Below are positions 23,641 through 36,020 of a stretch of DNA of 64,000 nt, piece after piece (position 1 is the first letter of the stretch; the number at the start of each line of letters is the position of its first letter). Source of the stretch: Asterella californica (Eukaryota > Streptophyta > Marchantiopsida > Marchantiales > Aytoniaceae); the NCBI GenBank assembly GCA_036924285.1, contig JAYKYS010000016.1:5022001-5086000 (forward strand), given 5' to 3'. The notes under the pieces were generated by a model. That model worked only from the letters and a program-made list of their open reading frames with translations. It searched no databases and was not told where the DNA came from. The position numbers and the translations under genes are program-made.

Positions 23641-26263
23641 GTTTCTACTTGATCCCAAGGTGTAATATCATCGATTTCGCTTTGAGTGTACCATCCAAAT
23701 GCTTGCTTCTTTAATGTTCATGAAAACAAAGTTGCTTTATCAGTTTGGTTTTTTTTAAAGTCATATAGTGATTGAAAGCTGCTATATGCAGGTTCAGGTC
23801 CTTATGTGGTTCTCTTTGAATAGTGGCATGGGCATTCAAAGTCACGACCTCATTCTGGTTGAATTTGCAACTGATACCAGATTGAATTTGGTAGTAGGAA
23901 TTGGATTGGTAATAGGTTTCGGATTGGTTGAAGGATTAAGATTGGGGATGGATTGTGATGAGAACGTTTGTGTATTTCTAGTTGAAGTATTTGGAGATTA
24001 GAGAAATAGTTGATGGATTGGTCGTGATGTTGGTAGGTGTTGTTTGACTGATTGATGAGGTTTACTGAGTAGTGCTTGGTGTGTGAAAGTACTTGGTTTA
24101 ATAAGAGTGGTAGGTGTTGTCGAGGAAAGGATTGGGGAAGGTAATCAGAACGACATTTTAACTTTGTATGGTGTCTCGCTTCTTTTTCCCAAGCGTATGA
24201 GGGATAGTAAGTTTTCTTTGACAGCATTCAATCTTGAAGTTACTTCCGGTCTCTCATCCGGTTCTGGTGCAAGTAAACCTCTACACTGAAACTTCTTTGC
24301 TTCTTCTTTTCCAGTCCGGATGCGAGTTCAAAGAACTCTTCCAGATTTGTTTGAGAGATGATAGCTTCAGAACCACTTGTCATTTGTTACTCAATTTCAG
24401 TTTCAAACGTTATCTTTCTTCTTTAAGTACTTTGTCACGTCAGTTTAGCACCTCGGTTAGGTTGACCGAGTGCGGAGTCGCTAATCCGAGTTGGGCCGTT
24501 AGTGTCATTAAGGCGAGTTCTTGGGATGATCCACTAGGGGTATATTTCGCAGGTAGGGCTTGGAGGCCTTAGTTCTACAAGTTGAGTCATCAACCTCCTA
24601 GCTATGGTGGATAGTCTTGGTGAGTGCAATCTGGAGTCTCTGCGAGAACTTATTCTTGGTCGAATTGACGGTGAGGTAGTGCGGAAGCGCTTCTGGAATT
24701 TCCTATGATAAGTTCTTGTGATCAATTTGAGATCGACAGAAGTGCATTGACGGACGTCGAGTTGGCATAGGTTGGCAATTTCGGATGCTGAAGAGTGCAA
24801 TAGATGCGCGCTGGGAAGACGATCCAAACGCATCAAAAAGTGTTCGATTTGGTGAAGGACCGAAGGAGTTACAAGCCGAAGAAGGTAAGAGGTGGTCCAA
24901 AATCTGACGTAAATCCGCATGCGAGTGCTAATCTGGCAGATTTTGACCTTTTGGAGTATGTTTTCGACCTCTAAGTTGCTATTTTGGGTGTGTTCTCTTC
25001 ATACGTGTCTTTCTTGTGATGTTTGGATCGAGTTTCTACTCTACTCCAAGCGGAGCGGAGCGGAGAGTGAGCGAGAGTGTCGAGGTGTGGAGTGCGTTTA
25101 CAGGCTTCGAGGAGCATAGGTGCGTGAATGCGGAGGCGAGAGAGCGGAGTGCGAGAGTGCGGAGGCGGAGTCAAGCTCGAGTCCGCGTCCGCCGCAAGTC
25201 AGATTGCTAGCGTGCGTGAGAAAGGTATGCAAGTTTCAGTTGTGTGGGAAGTGTAAAACCAGTAGGTCACCCATCTCAACACTATTCCTGGACTTGCATA
25301 CTTAACTCTACAGTCTTAGCTTTGGCTTTATCACTAGACCAATAGCTCTTGGTGTCTTCTAGAGATGCGTGCAAGTACTTATGGACTTGTTTAAGATAGT
25401 AGGAGACCTTCTCGTACGTTCCTAGAGGAATGGTAAGGCGACCCTATAGTACTAGGAGGAAGCTGTTGTTGTGGTAATGTTTGTCTATATCGTAGAGATG
25501 CGTATAGAGACAATTGGTGGCAGTTGTCTTGGGTGAGCTAGTAGAGCTACCACATAGATATTTTTGGAGCTACTAGAGGTGGACATCTAGTTAGTGACCT
25601 TAAGTATCAGTTACGATAGTTGATGATCATATATTGTGCATGTGATCAACAAAGAGGAGGCGTCAGTCCGGATGAGGTTGGGTTTCTCTTTATGTGAATA
25701 TTTGAGTGTGGAGGATTATCGTTTGGACTTTTTGTGGTTGGAATCCTATCATATTCTGCTTCCTGTTTGTACGTCGCGTTTGTTGATGTTGGCGCTTGAT
25801 TTCCAGTGTGAGTTCACTCCAGTGTGCTGTCGGTAGTGAGACTAGAGTTGCGGACTAATCAGACTATCTTTGTTTCTCTCACGGTGTGGTTGGGTTGACG
25901 ACCAATAGACCGTGAGAGGCTGCCTGTGGTGATGGCAGATACAAGTTGTCTTTATCTTGACCGTCCTAGTAGGAGATAGGTAAGCTCAGTAGGAGCAACG
26001 TTAGGCAAGTGGTGATTGCGGTGGTGATGGAGATTTCGACATTCTAGTTGGAGAGTGTGTTACCGAGATTCTATCATCACGAAGTTCTCGAGAGGTTCTG
26101 GTGGAGACTTCTCGGACAATGGATATACACGGAGTGTGGTGAGATACCGACTACCTAAACCATTGCCGTCGGTTGTTCCAAAAGACGAGTCAGACGCAAA
26201 AAGTGTATTTTGTAGTGATGAGTCTAGTGTCACCACACCGTTGTTGTGGAACATGGACGAGAT
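23641..26263. other. Unassigned, no gene recognised
   Basis: It includes the upstream part of the gypsy element, where a minus frame at 23850-24227 is Gln/His/Asn-rich and low in complexity, and a segment at about 25040-25190 full of gcggag/gcgaga words. No LTR, RNA gene or domain could be pinned down. The 24.4-24.6 kb part is GC-richer. Confidence 0.35.
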
Positions 26264-26629
26264 CTAGGGGGTCACGAAGAGATCTCGACGATACTCAAGT
26301 ACAGTGAGTATCATTGAGCTGGATGACTTCATCATAAGAGACAGTAGTGCTTGAAAAGAAGGTTTATCTTTCCGTGTAAGTTGCCTAAAAGAAACCTCTG
26401 GAAGGTCAAAAAAAGTTTTCCACAAAATCTTACTCTTTGAGAAAGAGGTAGATTGATCCAAATATCTTGTAATCTGAAGTGCTATATATAAACCGAATAC
26501 ATCATCCCTTGAACTTGAATCCTCAATAGAATCGTTACTTCTTGTAGTGGATGCCAAAGAATGTATAGAATCCTCATTGGAATCCTCCCGTGCTTCCCTC
26601 TCTAAAATAAACTCAACATCCTGCAACAC
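26264..26629 (-). pseudogene. Possible transposase N-terminal fragment
   Basis: An open minus frame of 121 codons starts MLQDVEFILEREAREDS, contains a Ser/Asp-rich linker, and ends with DLPEVSFRQLTRKDKPSF and QALLSLMMKSSSSMI. The F-R-x-L-T/R-x-x-x-x-x-F-x-x-L-L-x-x-M pattern resembles the helical region upstream of the DDE core in PIF/Harbinger-like transposases. No DDE residues are present and the frame stops soon after. Identification is weak. It could be an unrelated exon. Confidence 0.25.
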
Positions 26630-27636
26630 CTCTTTGCGCTCTGATAAACGTGACCTACTAGATTATAGCGTTATGAACTCTTTCTGAACCAACAATGAAT
26701 TGAAAAGATGTGATGCACAGTAGAGATGATATTTGGTACACTAGCGATTTCAGAAAGTGGAAATTTAAGATTCTACTGTCGAGGAAATATGGTATGAGAC
26801 TTAGGAGAGGTGTTTGGAACTTTTGTCCGGTAGTGAAATAGTGAATGCTCGGACGGAGATCACATATTCAAACTTACGGCCATTCATGATACGGCCGACG
26901 GAGAGATGGCGGTGACCAATTCCTGCAGGCACCTCTTGAGGTGCCCACGAGACATTCGGTCGCAGTAGTAACAAGTAGCTACTGGGAAAGAATATTGCTA
27001 AAAGATTGTAGCTTTTACACACTAATATATGTTTAATCTTGTTCGGTGAGACTCCTTCAACATTACCATGTTTCAAGACAAGTACACCTCCTATGTTCAA
27101 TCAGAATTGCTCTCATAAATGCTTGTTTGGTGCTCTAGAAATAAGACTCGTAAAACAAAGCACAAGACACAATTGTCGGGAATGGGGGAGTATCCGGCAA
27201 GACGTGCTGCCGGAATACGGGGTTCACCAAGTCCTCCAGACAAATGTCAAGCACCAGTTTGACCGGGTCGGCATTGCCTCCTTGTTATACTTAGTCGGAT
27301 TCTCCTTCTCTCCTAGGCCTGGCTCGCCGCTCGCCCTCAGTGGAGGCAGCCACCAGAACTGACTTCACTTTGACCAGTAGCTAGCAGCAAATGGACGAGT
27401 AAATGCCTGTGAACGATCAAACAGACGTTTCTATGCAAGTTGTGTCAACAAACTCACCTAATTATGGTTTTCTGTCGAAAAATTGCACTCCCAGATAGTT
27501 TACTCAGATCGCTGTGTAAGAAGCAAACATGAGTTGTTTAGTTTGGTCCAGAGTCTAGATGCACTCATTCTCTTTTGCAACACAACTTAGACTGGACTAG
27601 GTGCATCCGGTTCAAATTCAGCATCTTTCAGGTCAG
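26630..27636. other. No gene recognised
   Basis: Open frames at 26801-27100 (minus) and 27039-27362 (plus) overlap in opposite directions and show no domain. A GC-richer patch at about 27170-27370 does not resemble any element I know. Confidence 0.4.
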
Positions 27637-27835
27637 TGCTCGGGGAGTTTTTTCGTGAAAAATGGGAAATTTCCGATAGAATGCAAAGCATATCGGCAAT
27701 TGTCGGAAAATTTACCAAATCTACACTAAAAAGTAAATTTTTCCTTCGGAAAATTTCCGACAGATTTGATCCAACACCGGAAATTTTCGAAAAGTACCGG
27801 AAGTCACTACTCTAAAAACCGGAACTCCCCGAGCA
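27637..27835. mobile_element. Foldback/MITE-like element with 13-bp perfect TIRs
   Basis: The 199-bp unit begins TGCTCGGGGAGTT (27637-27649) and ends with its exact reverse complement AACTCCCCGAGCA (27823-27835). The interior is AT-rich with repeated GGAAATTTCCG-type inverted words, so most of it can fold back on itself. A related phrase, TTTCAGGT(T)CAG, lies on both sides (27627-27636 and about 27840-27851), separated from the right TIR by a few bases, so the exact target-site duplication is unclear. It encodes nothing. Confidence 0.8.
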
Positions 27836-29749
27836 TTGTTTCAGGTTCAGTGGTATGAACATGATAGGCTTGTCTTATTATTACTATCTCGTTGACTTGA
27901 AATAGCAACAAGACACATACCTGTCTACAGGTGAGAGATACTGTATCAAGTGGTACGAAGTTTGGAATGATTGTAAACCGCTCCTTCTCTTTGTTGACTA
28001 GGCAAGGTCAGTCAATTGAGTCAGAAACTCAGGTCTCGACTTAGACTCTTTGGATCGCCTATGTACCTTTTCTCAAGTAGATGCCGTAAGTAAACCCTCC
28101 AGAGATTAGAGCACACTTTCTTCGCCGTACATGCCTGGGCGGTGTAGGTGCAGCAGCAACTGTAAGAGATGCAGCTGATAGAGCAACGGCTGAGAACGAA
28201 GTAGGAGAGAGAGGCACTGATGAAGAGACTCAAACTTTACAGCAACTACTTGACACAGTGAGCATGGGTTCAAGATTCCAGAGTCCTGAACTTATCATCT
28301 AATGTTTGATCTTGTTTCTTGTAGCTTCCCTCTGGGAATATCAACCCGTAGTGGAAGAAGTAGGACATAGTTTCTTCCTTCTTCTGCATGCGCACCCCGC
28401 AGAAACGTTATCGAACCCGCATGGTGTTCCACTTTTCAGCTCAGATCCGTTCAGAATCAGAATCTTGATATTCTAGCAGTGTCGACAGACTCCTTGTGCC
28501 TCGAGAGCGTTTCAGCTTCAGGGACTTTGCTTACCGACGCAACAAACTGGAAAGTCGCATTGAAATGAAAGGTGAGCATTCTAGAATCAAGAATCAAAAC
28601 CAATTTGGCAAAGTATGAATTCCAAGAACCAGTGAGAATTTAGCACTAATTTCATAATTGCTCGTGTATGAAATCTAAACTATGTGCGAATGGAGAACTA
28701 AATATATACATAGTGATAAAGTCTTGATGACCACATGAATATTAAGGATAAAATCATTTTCTTTGTCTAAAGTATAACATATTTTGTGGATGTACAATAG
28801 CGTATCCAAGTACATTTGAAATATATACGTTAAGCGTACACACAACTCCACATATTTGCATGCATGAAATTTATGAACGTGTCATGTAGAGTTGGATATA
28901 AAGTATAAACAACTATCATAGCCGACTAGAACACAAATCAAATTTATATTTCATACGTTTTGTATACTTGAAGTGTGGATTGAGTGACATGTCTCTTAAT
29001 GACCAACTTTTCTCTCTTTTGATACATGAATCTCATCTAGTAAATTCCATGGATTTCTGGCTCTATTCTGTTGAGCTATTGGCATCAATCTGGAACCCTA
29101 AATTGTTACATGAAAGTAACATAAAAGTAGTACATCACAGAGAGGGAGTAAAGTAACATAGTTTGTTGGTTACATTGGAACATATGAAAGAGACCAATCA
29201 AGATTTTTCTCCACGTGTAAATAATGTGGATAATTTAATTGTGTTATAAAATCAGTCATTTACTTAGAATAGAGACTATTGCTGCAATGCAGTAATAGTT
29301 TTTACTTATCAAGAAAACTGTTAACACAAATCATAAAAACATGAACTTTTTTTGTCACTACTGTATATTTCTGACCTCATAACTAAAAGTTGTTCTTTGA
29401 AGTTCAGGGATAAATGTTTATCTATCACAACGAATGTCACGTGATCGTTGGAAGAGTTTTAGTGGACAGAAACAGAATAATTATTAAAAAACTGTAATTT
29501 TTATACATATATATAACAAATACTAAAAACTCAGAACTTTTTATAGTGGATTTTATTGTTACAGTAAAATTGCTATTTTTATTTATAATTTGAATTAGAC
29601 AATAGAAAAGAGGATATTTATTGTGGGAAATGCCATCTATTAATTTTTATGATATATTAACAATTATTATTCAAAGGTATTTTTATTCTTCATCGACAAT
29701 GTTGTATATTTTCTTCATAGGTACCTTGAGAACTAATCACATCTGAGAT
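27836..29749. other. No gene recognised
   Basis: GC-balanced to about 28600, then AT-rich. The open frame at 28021-28233 (minus) is Ser/Tyr/Cys-rich without a domain. Nothing supports a gene. Confidence 0.45.
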
Positions 29750-29777
29750 TTTTATTATTATTATTATTATTATTTAT
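29750..29777. repeat. (TTA)n microsatellite
   Basis: About eight consecutive TTA/ATT units in AT-rich intergenic DNA. Confidence 0.9.
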
Positions 29778-32700
29778 TAACATTTGGTTCTCCCTGCAGT
29801 TTTCTTAACTGGAAGAGAAGATCATCTGTGATTTGTGGTCTTCCATCGGGCACAAATGACATCTTTGACACATATTCGAAATAGAAAAAGTTTATATTTA
29901 TATTACATTTAGAAGCACCATTCGACCCTACACGTTCTTGAATGTTGCAACTTGTGGAGTCACGAGCTTTGCACTTCCTCGACCATAAAGTCTCTTATAT
30001 AGTTCATGATAGACTCCACAACAAACTTGACCAAAGAGGTATAAACCATGAATCGAAGAGTTATGGTCTATGGAGTTCATGAGCATAAACTACTATATAT
30101 CCGAAGAGTGCAACTCCATGAATTTCATGGATCGCTCTGGAGTCTGCACTGATGAAGTGCAACTCTTTGACAGCTTCACGCTGAAAGGGGGTAGATCCTG
30201 AAGTGCTGAGCCACTATGCATTCAACCCATTGAGTTCATGGACAGTTGATGCACAGAATAAGTATGTAGACTGGTCTGGACGCATGAAAGAAGTGCGAGT
30301 CAAGAAAATCGTCATCAAGAAGTTTATTGATTGTTCCTCCTTTTGACGAGGGTGGCCCTTTCAGATCTTTAATAGCTTGGAACTTTTGTTTTAATACGAT
30401 TGAAAAATATATTAGGGAGTGTCAAAGCTAAAAGATATTCTCTCACGTGAATTTAAAAAGAATATGTGGTTTGTAGGAGGACAGATTTTATAAAAATGTG
30501 GATCATTTAGAGTCGTATTTGTGAATAAGATAATAGTTTTACTGTTAAGTATTTATTTTCTACAATTAAAGCAAATTACTCGAATTTTAATCTCCATTTC
30601 ACCGGGAAGTCACGCCTGAATCGGATTAAAAGTCAATTCAGATTTTCTTCCGGCACCTCCAGATCTAGAGGGCTTGCAGAGAACGTCGTAACACTCGCCC
30701 ACGCGTCAAGAGTATTTACAGGTTTGACACGTGGTATTACTCCTATGTTTTTCTTTGTTAAGTTAATTTTTTTAGTATTAAATATGTAGTCTTGATAAAA
30801 GGATAATGTTCAGTTATGTAAGATGATATATAAAATTATTTTAGAAATTTTGTTGATGAATTCATCGTGTTTTGATGTTAGTGTTAAAATTATTGATATT
30901 TCAGTAGTTGTTGTTAGCGATGGTTGAAGATAGATTTCGAATAGATGAATACATTTTAAACATGAATTTTACGTGTATAAATTCAGAGGATTCACGGAAG
31001 GATTTCGTTATTATAAACATGTCCAAATAAAATATGATATATTTACTATTATATTAAGAAAATTAGTAAATTAATCATAATACTAAGATATACTCTTTTT
31101 ATTGTTAAAAAGGTTTTGAAATAATAAAACTATGATGGCCTATGTACAAAAGAGTAAATTCTCTTGATAGTATTATTTTTGTAAAGATATGACTTTTATA
31201 TAAATTAAAGTACGAGACTAAAGATCTCTTCACTCCTCCATGTTATCAGTAAAATAAAAAGAGTTATTTAGTGAGGTATAGATATTATAGAAGTAGCACA
31301 TCAATAATTAACACTTCATACAATAAAAAATATAAAAAATATTTTCTCAATAAAACATCTGATACAAAAATAATACTTTCCTATTCTTTTCAGTGGGTAC
31401 TTCATGAAAGATCTTGAATTTTCCATCTGCAGAATAAAACCAGTCAGTTCTATCCTTGAGAGATTTATGTAGTGTATATGTACCACAAAGTACGTGAATA
31501 GAATAGGCACCTTATAATCTGTACAATATCTTTGCTAAACATTTATCTGTTACACATATAATTTACACAACTACTTAAAAATGTAACCAGTTTTCATATA
31601 AGGATATAATCAAAATTTTGAAATCCAAACAAAATAAACTTTTCATTTTATCCCGCCTAAATAAGAGATTTGGAGGAGTAAACATTCTAAATTGCTATTA
31701 TTAACTTTAATCGAATGTTCGATTTTATTCTAAAATTTTATCTGCTTTTATTCATATCATCGTAAACTTGAGAAGAAAAGGAAGAAAAACATTTTTTTAT
31801 CGTAAGTGGAATCAGTAGACGACGTTTTGAGACAACAACACCATGGAAGCAAGCACCAACATCATTTCTAAGAACTCGGCAAGTCAGTATCGATCTCATC
31901 GTTGGACAGTCTTTGAAACTTGACTCATCAATAGGAATGAACCAGTTTAGACTATCTTAGATAGTAAGTAACACTCCTAGTGTTAGAGTTTTCCGTAAAC
32001 TAATATCTGTTGGTTGTGCAGGTTGACGATGCATTTTGTTACACTTCGTTGCATATTCACCTCCTCTATCTTCCGATGGAGGAGGTAAATATGTTTAATT
32101 TAATACCTAAGGTTTCCGACAGAAAGGGTTAGGTATTAAATTAACCTCAGTGTATCTTAATGCATTAATCAGTATGGAATCTCGAACTTGTACTTTCTGA
32201 AGCGTGGCACTCGGGTCAAGACTTATGGGTTATTTTCTACTCTCCTCGTGTTTCTAGGTATTTCTAGAAATATTAAATATTAATTAATTTTATATTCCAT
32301 AATCTCGCTGATACGTCTGGTACTATGACTCTAGTTTTCTGTTTGCCGTGCTTTCAGTAAGCTGTGCTGACATAAGAGAGAAAGAAAGTATTTTTACATG
32401 TTTGTTCTTTTCCTCCACCGACCAAAAATGCACTTTGGTCGCTTATTTATTAACCTCTGAATGGTATCTTTCGTTAATACAAGTAAGATGAAATATAATT
32501 TTAGTTATGAACAAGAGCTACCATCATGATGGTTACACATGTTACACTCAAAAGTCATCATATTTAGTCACAATTTCTTGCAACCGGCACGCAAAACTGA
32601 TAAAACTAAGAAAGGTAGTGTAAGATTTGTAAGACAGATGAAGCTAAGATCGAAACTCCTTCTCTCTGGAAAAGAACGATTTTATATTTCAAACTTTATT

Positions 32701-33994
32701 TTCTTTTACATAATATCCGCAGTTTCTCGCAAACGCGTTTTCCGGGAAAGCAAAACTTACTCAACTCCTCTCCAGAGAATTTACAGATAATTAGATTGCG
32801 AAGAAAACTCTTCAACTTTGGTTTTCCATAAGTATCCATAATGATATGCTCTCGCATATTTGCGATTCACTACTTTACACAAAACTGCCTTTCAATAAAC
32901 TATGGCGGTTTCTCTTTTGGATGTTAGAGAATATTTAATATTCTCTTAACTTTGAAACGCATTAATAATTTCAATTTTCTTTTCCAAGATCTAACTTAAA
33001 TGTGTTTCATTTCTGTCTGGAATTAGCACATTACAGCTATTTGCTGAAATTAACTTATCCGTTAATTCCTTTTCCGTTCCTCCTTCGAACAGTGTCCCTC
33101 AATCTCCGTGGAGTTCATAATTTCCACCGGATAACTTTTTCTTTCAAAGAATTCAGTTGGCAAGTTTGCAAAATTCCTCTGCGAAGTATGTTTAAATTTT
33201 CTGCACTGGACTAGCACTGCCTACTGGAGCTACGAGCCTCCGAATGATATATATGTTTTTGAGGAGTGGCGTGCCGGCCTGATTCTTCAGTACTCGTCGG
33301 CTGCTGTAACCGTGTGTCAAACACTGCTCTCTGCGTATTCGTCGTGGACCCTGAAGTGTCCCGGTGAGACACTTGACTAATGAGAGATTGTTTGAGCTAT
33401 CCTTCCGGCAGGAGACAATGGCGCTATCCTTTGGAGTTCAGAAGATGATCTTGACGGACTTCAGTCGTTCACGTCAAAGTGATGGGTTGCATGCAATGTC
33501 AACCGGTCAAGAGGACGACACTTGTCAGGAGTTCAATCCAAGGGATCCGTCTTCTGTTATGACAAGCTGCCGTCCGGTTGTGACTGTCTTGAACTTGACC
33601 TGTCCGGGGTCTAGTCAGCAAGACAGGACCTCGATGTTCCTCGTTCCTAAACTTTATCACCAGGTTCAAAAGCTTTTCCTTTCGCCATCTCTCACTGCAT
33701 CTGAAAACGGAGGTGCGGTCACTTCGGTGTCTCATTTGGTTCTCCCCGTCGATAACACGCGAAGCAATGAATAGCAAACGGAGAGAAAGATCCAATCAAG
33801 CCGAACAAGGGAAGAAGGGAACCGAAGGACCAATCAACCCATGCCTCAAAGGGAGGAAGAACATCGGGGATAGGCTTCGCTATCAGTAGCTTTAAAGTCT
33901 CCTATCACTTCCAAAATATCATACACCGGTGAATCAAAATATGTACATACAACAAGTGCACATGAAGTAGCATTGCATATTGAAATTGTTCTCC
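29778..33994. other. AT-rich intergenic, no gene recognised
   Basis: No protein domain or RNA gene was found. A perfect hairpin lies at 32095-32144. A GC-richer patch at 33230-33800 includes a 136-codon plus frame (33364-33774), Ser-rich and without a known domain, overlapped by an antisense frame. The right edge abuts the end of the inverted RT element. Confidence 0.45.
32095..32144. repeat. Perfect 16-bp stem hairpin
   Basis: TTAATTTAATACCTAA at 32095-32110 is mirrored exactly by TTAGGTATTAAATTAA at 32129-32144, with an 18-base loop. The stem is AT-rich and isolated. It may be the remnant of a small foldback element. Confidence 0.85.
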
Positions 33995-36020
33995 TGTGGA
34001 CCGCGTATGCTAAAGCTCCCATTAGAGCAATGAAAACTCGATGTCTAAAGAAAGTAGTGCAAAAAAAAAAAAAAACGTGGTATTCCTTAGCGCCTTTTAT
34101 GATAGATTTTGACACAATCTTGAAAAATACGTCGAACTCCGAGGCTGCCGATCCATATATCTCCAAGGTTAGGAGGATGAAACGATGTCCCTTCTGAATA
34201 TTTTATACTTGATCATCTTCGCTGATGCCGCTACGCTTGTAGCTCATCCCGAGAGATGAGTGATCACTTATGCCGTCATCGAGTCTCGTATCGAATCCAT
34301 GACAAGCACATCTGTCACTAAGACCTGATCCTCCTTCATCATGTACAAGTCAGTTCTCACTGACCCTCCCATCTGACGCTCTCTCCGTCATGTAATCGCT
34401 CTCTCGTGCTATAGTAAACATCATGTCCCTGATGGCATCATGAGTAGCTATCCACTCTCTCTCGCGAGGACAACGAGCAAGGTGTTGACTCAAGGTGTCG
34501 AGAAAGACATCACACTCGCATGTAGACAGTGCCGAGGCAACATGTTCGATCAAGCCTAGGTGAAATCTCATCGTTATAGAGAAGATAGTCGGTGCGAGTC
34601 GGAACGCTCTAATGCAGTGTCGAGCTATGAGCTAAGAGTCTGCGCCTTTGTCCGAACAAGAGCGGAGTCATGCTCTAGCATTCCTTGAGATCGAAGGATC
34701 AACTAAGAGCGCATGAAGAACCTGTTGGAAGTGATGTCCCGTCAGAGATCTGTGAGATCCATCGGTAGTAGAATCGAGGATGTGTCTCATGTGCCTCAAG
34801 AGTCAAACTATTTCTTGTCTCACGAAGACATATTCTTAGTAGGTAAGAACCATCCTCCACCTCTGTCACATAGCTCTCTAGAATATGTCTATTTTGCACA
34901 AGGAAATGACAACTGAGCCAAGGTGTTGAGAGGACTCAACTACTCAAAAAGACTATCGGAGCAGTCTCATTCATAGATAATAAATCCATCTCGTCACATG
35001 ATATCGACAATGATGTATGCCTACGTGCGAGAGATCTTGTCACACACTCAAAGATCGCTGATCTTAAGATGTCGTCAAAGATCCTCATGATCCTCTTATC
35101 AAACTCTCTAAGACGCGAGAAGATGAAGGGTTACTTAGTGTGCAGAGTAAGTAATCCGGACAATGTGCTATGGAAGAGGAAAGGATACCAAAGACAACAT
35201 GGTGGTCCTCTTAGTTAGGGAGATCCTCAATATGCAAAACGTCCTCCACTAGAGCAACATCTAAGAACCGAGAGATGAAGTCCTCTAGACTCATCAGTAC
35301 TCTGAGGATACGCAAACCATCTCTAGGTGTAAGCCTTCTAAAGGCTAGAGATCTGATGAAATACATATGAGAGACCAAGCCTTGCACTTTGACACATTCA
35401 CTCTCAATCCTACCAAGGTCAATAGAGAGACGAGGTGATCAAAGGCATCACATACTTGGTCCTCCGGATCTATGATATGTGTGTCATCAGCTAGAGATGA
35501 AAAATCACAACCTGGAGCAACCAAGACGGTGGCCAAGAGAGCTCTATAGTGAGTTAAGACAAAGAAGGGTCCACCTAAAAGATCTCTTTGACGAGTACCT
35601 ACAGTAGAGTCGATGACTGTAACTCTCTATGTCGAAGGACCATACTGGTAATAAAGAGAGGAGGAAGAATCATAGCACGGTCGTACGAAGAAGACAAGAC
35701 TAGTCATGGATTCACTGCCATCCTTGAGCTCCCTAAAGATGAAAGCACAAAAAATATTATTAAAAGCATTTTTCACATCCACTTGTAAGCAATCCAATTG
35801 GGATCGATGTCCAAGAGAGTATAATCTCAAAAGACACAGACTCACAACCTCTAAGTGTCGCAACTCCAAACTGATGTAGACAAAAGGTGGTCCTAAAAAG
35901 TATCTCGAAGCTGGAGAGAATCTCGTGGATGGCTATCGGTTGAATCTCTCTGTCATTCTTCATCATGACCAAAAGTCTAGCTGTCTCCAGTACTTGAGCT
36001 ATAGATGACAAATATGTCTT
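33995..36020 (-). pseudogene. Non-LTR-type reverse transcriptase, broken (copy A)
   Basis: Minus-strand pieces in order are IAQVLETARLLVMMKND and IQPIAIHEI (fingers), HQFGVATLRGCE, then LQVDVKNAF (motif A, Asp at about 35779), IFRELKDG, then LADDTHI (motif C, catalytic Asp pair at about 35486), DAFDHLVSLLTLVGLRVNV and SKCKAWS. This order, with DD embedded in L/YADDTHI-G and followed by a VGL-V-SKC block, is that of an RT family common in non-seed plant genomes, which I place among non-LTR-like elements. The end, near 34.1-34.0 kb, resembles FFRHRVFIAL plus VHRR of the C-terminal domain. Stops and frameshifts separate the blocks, so it is dead. Confidence 0.7.
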
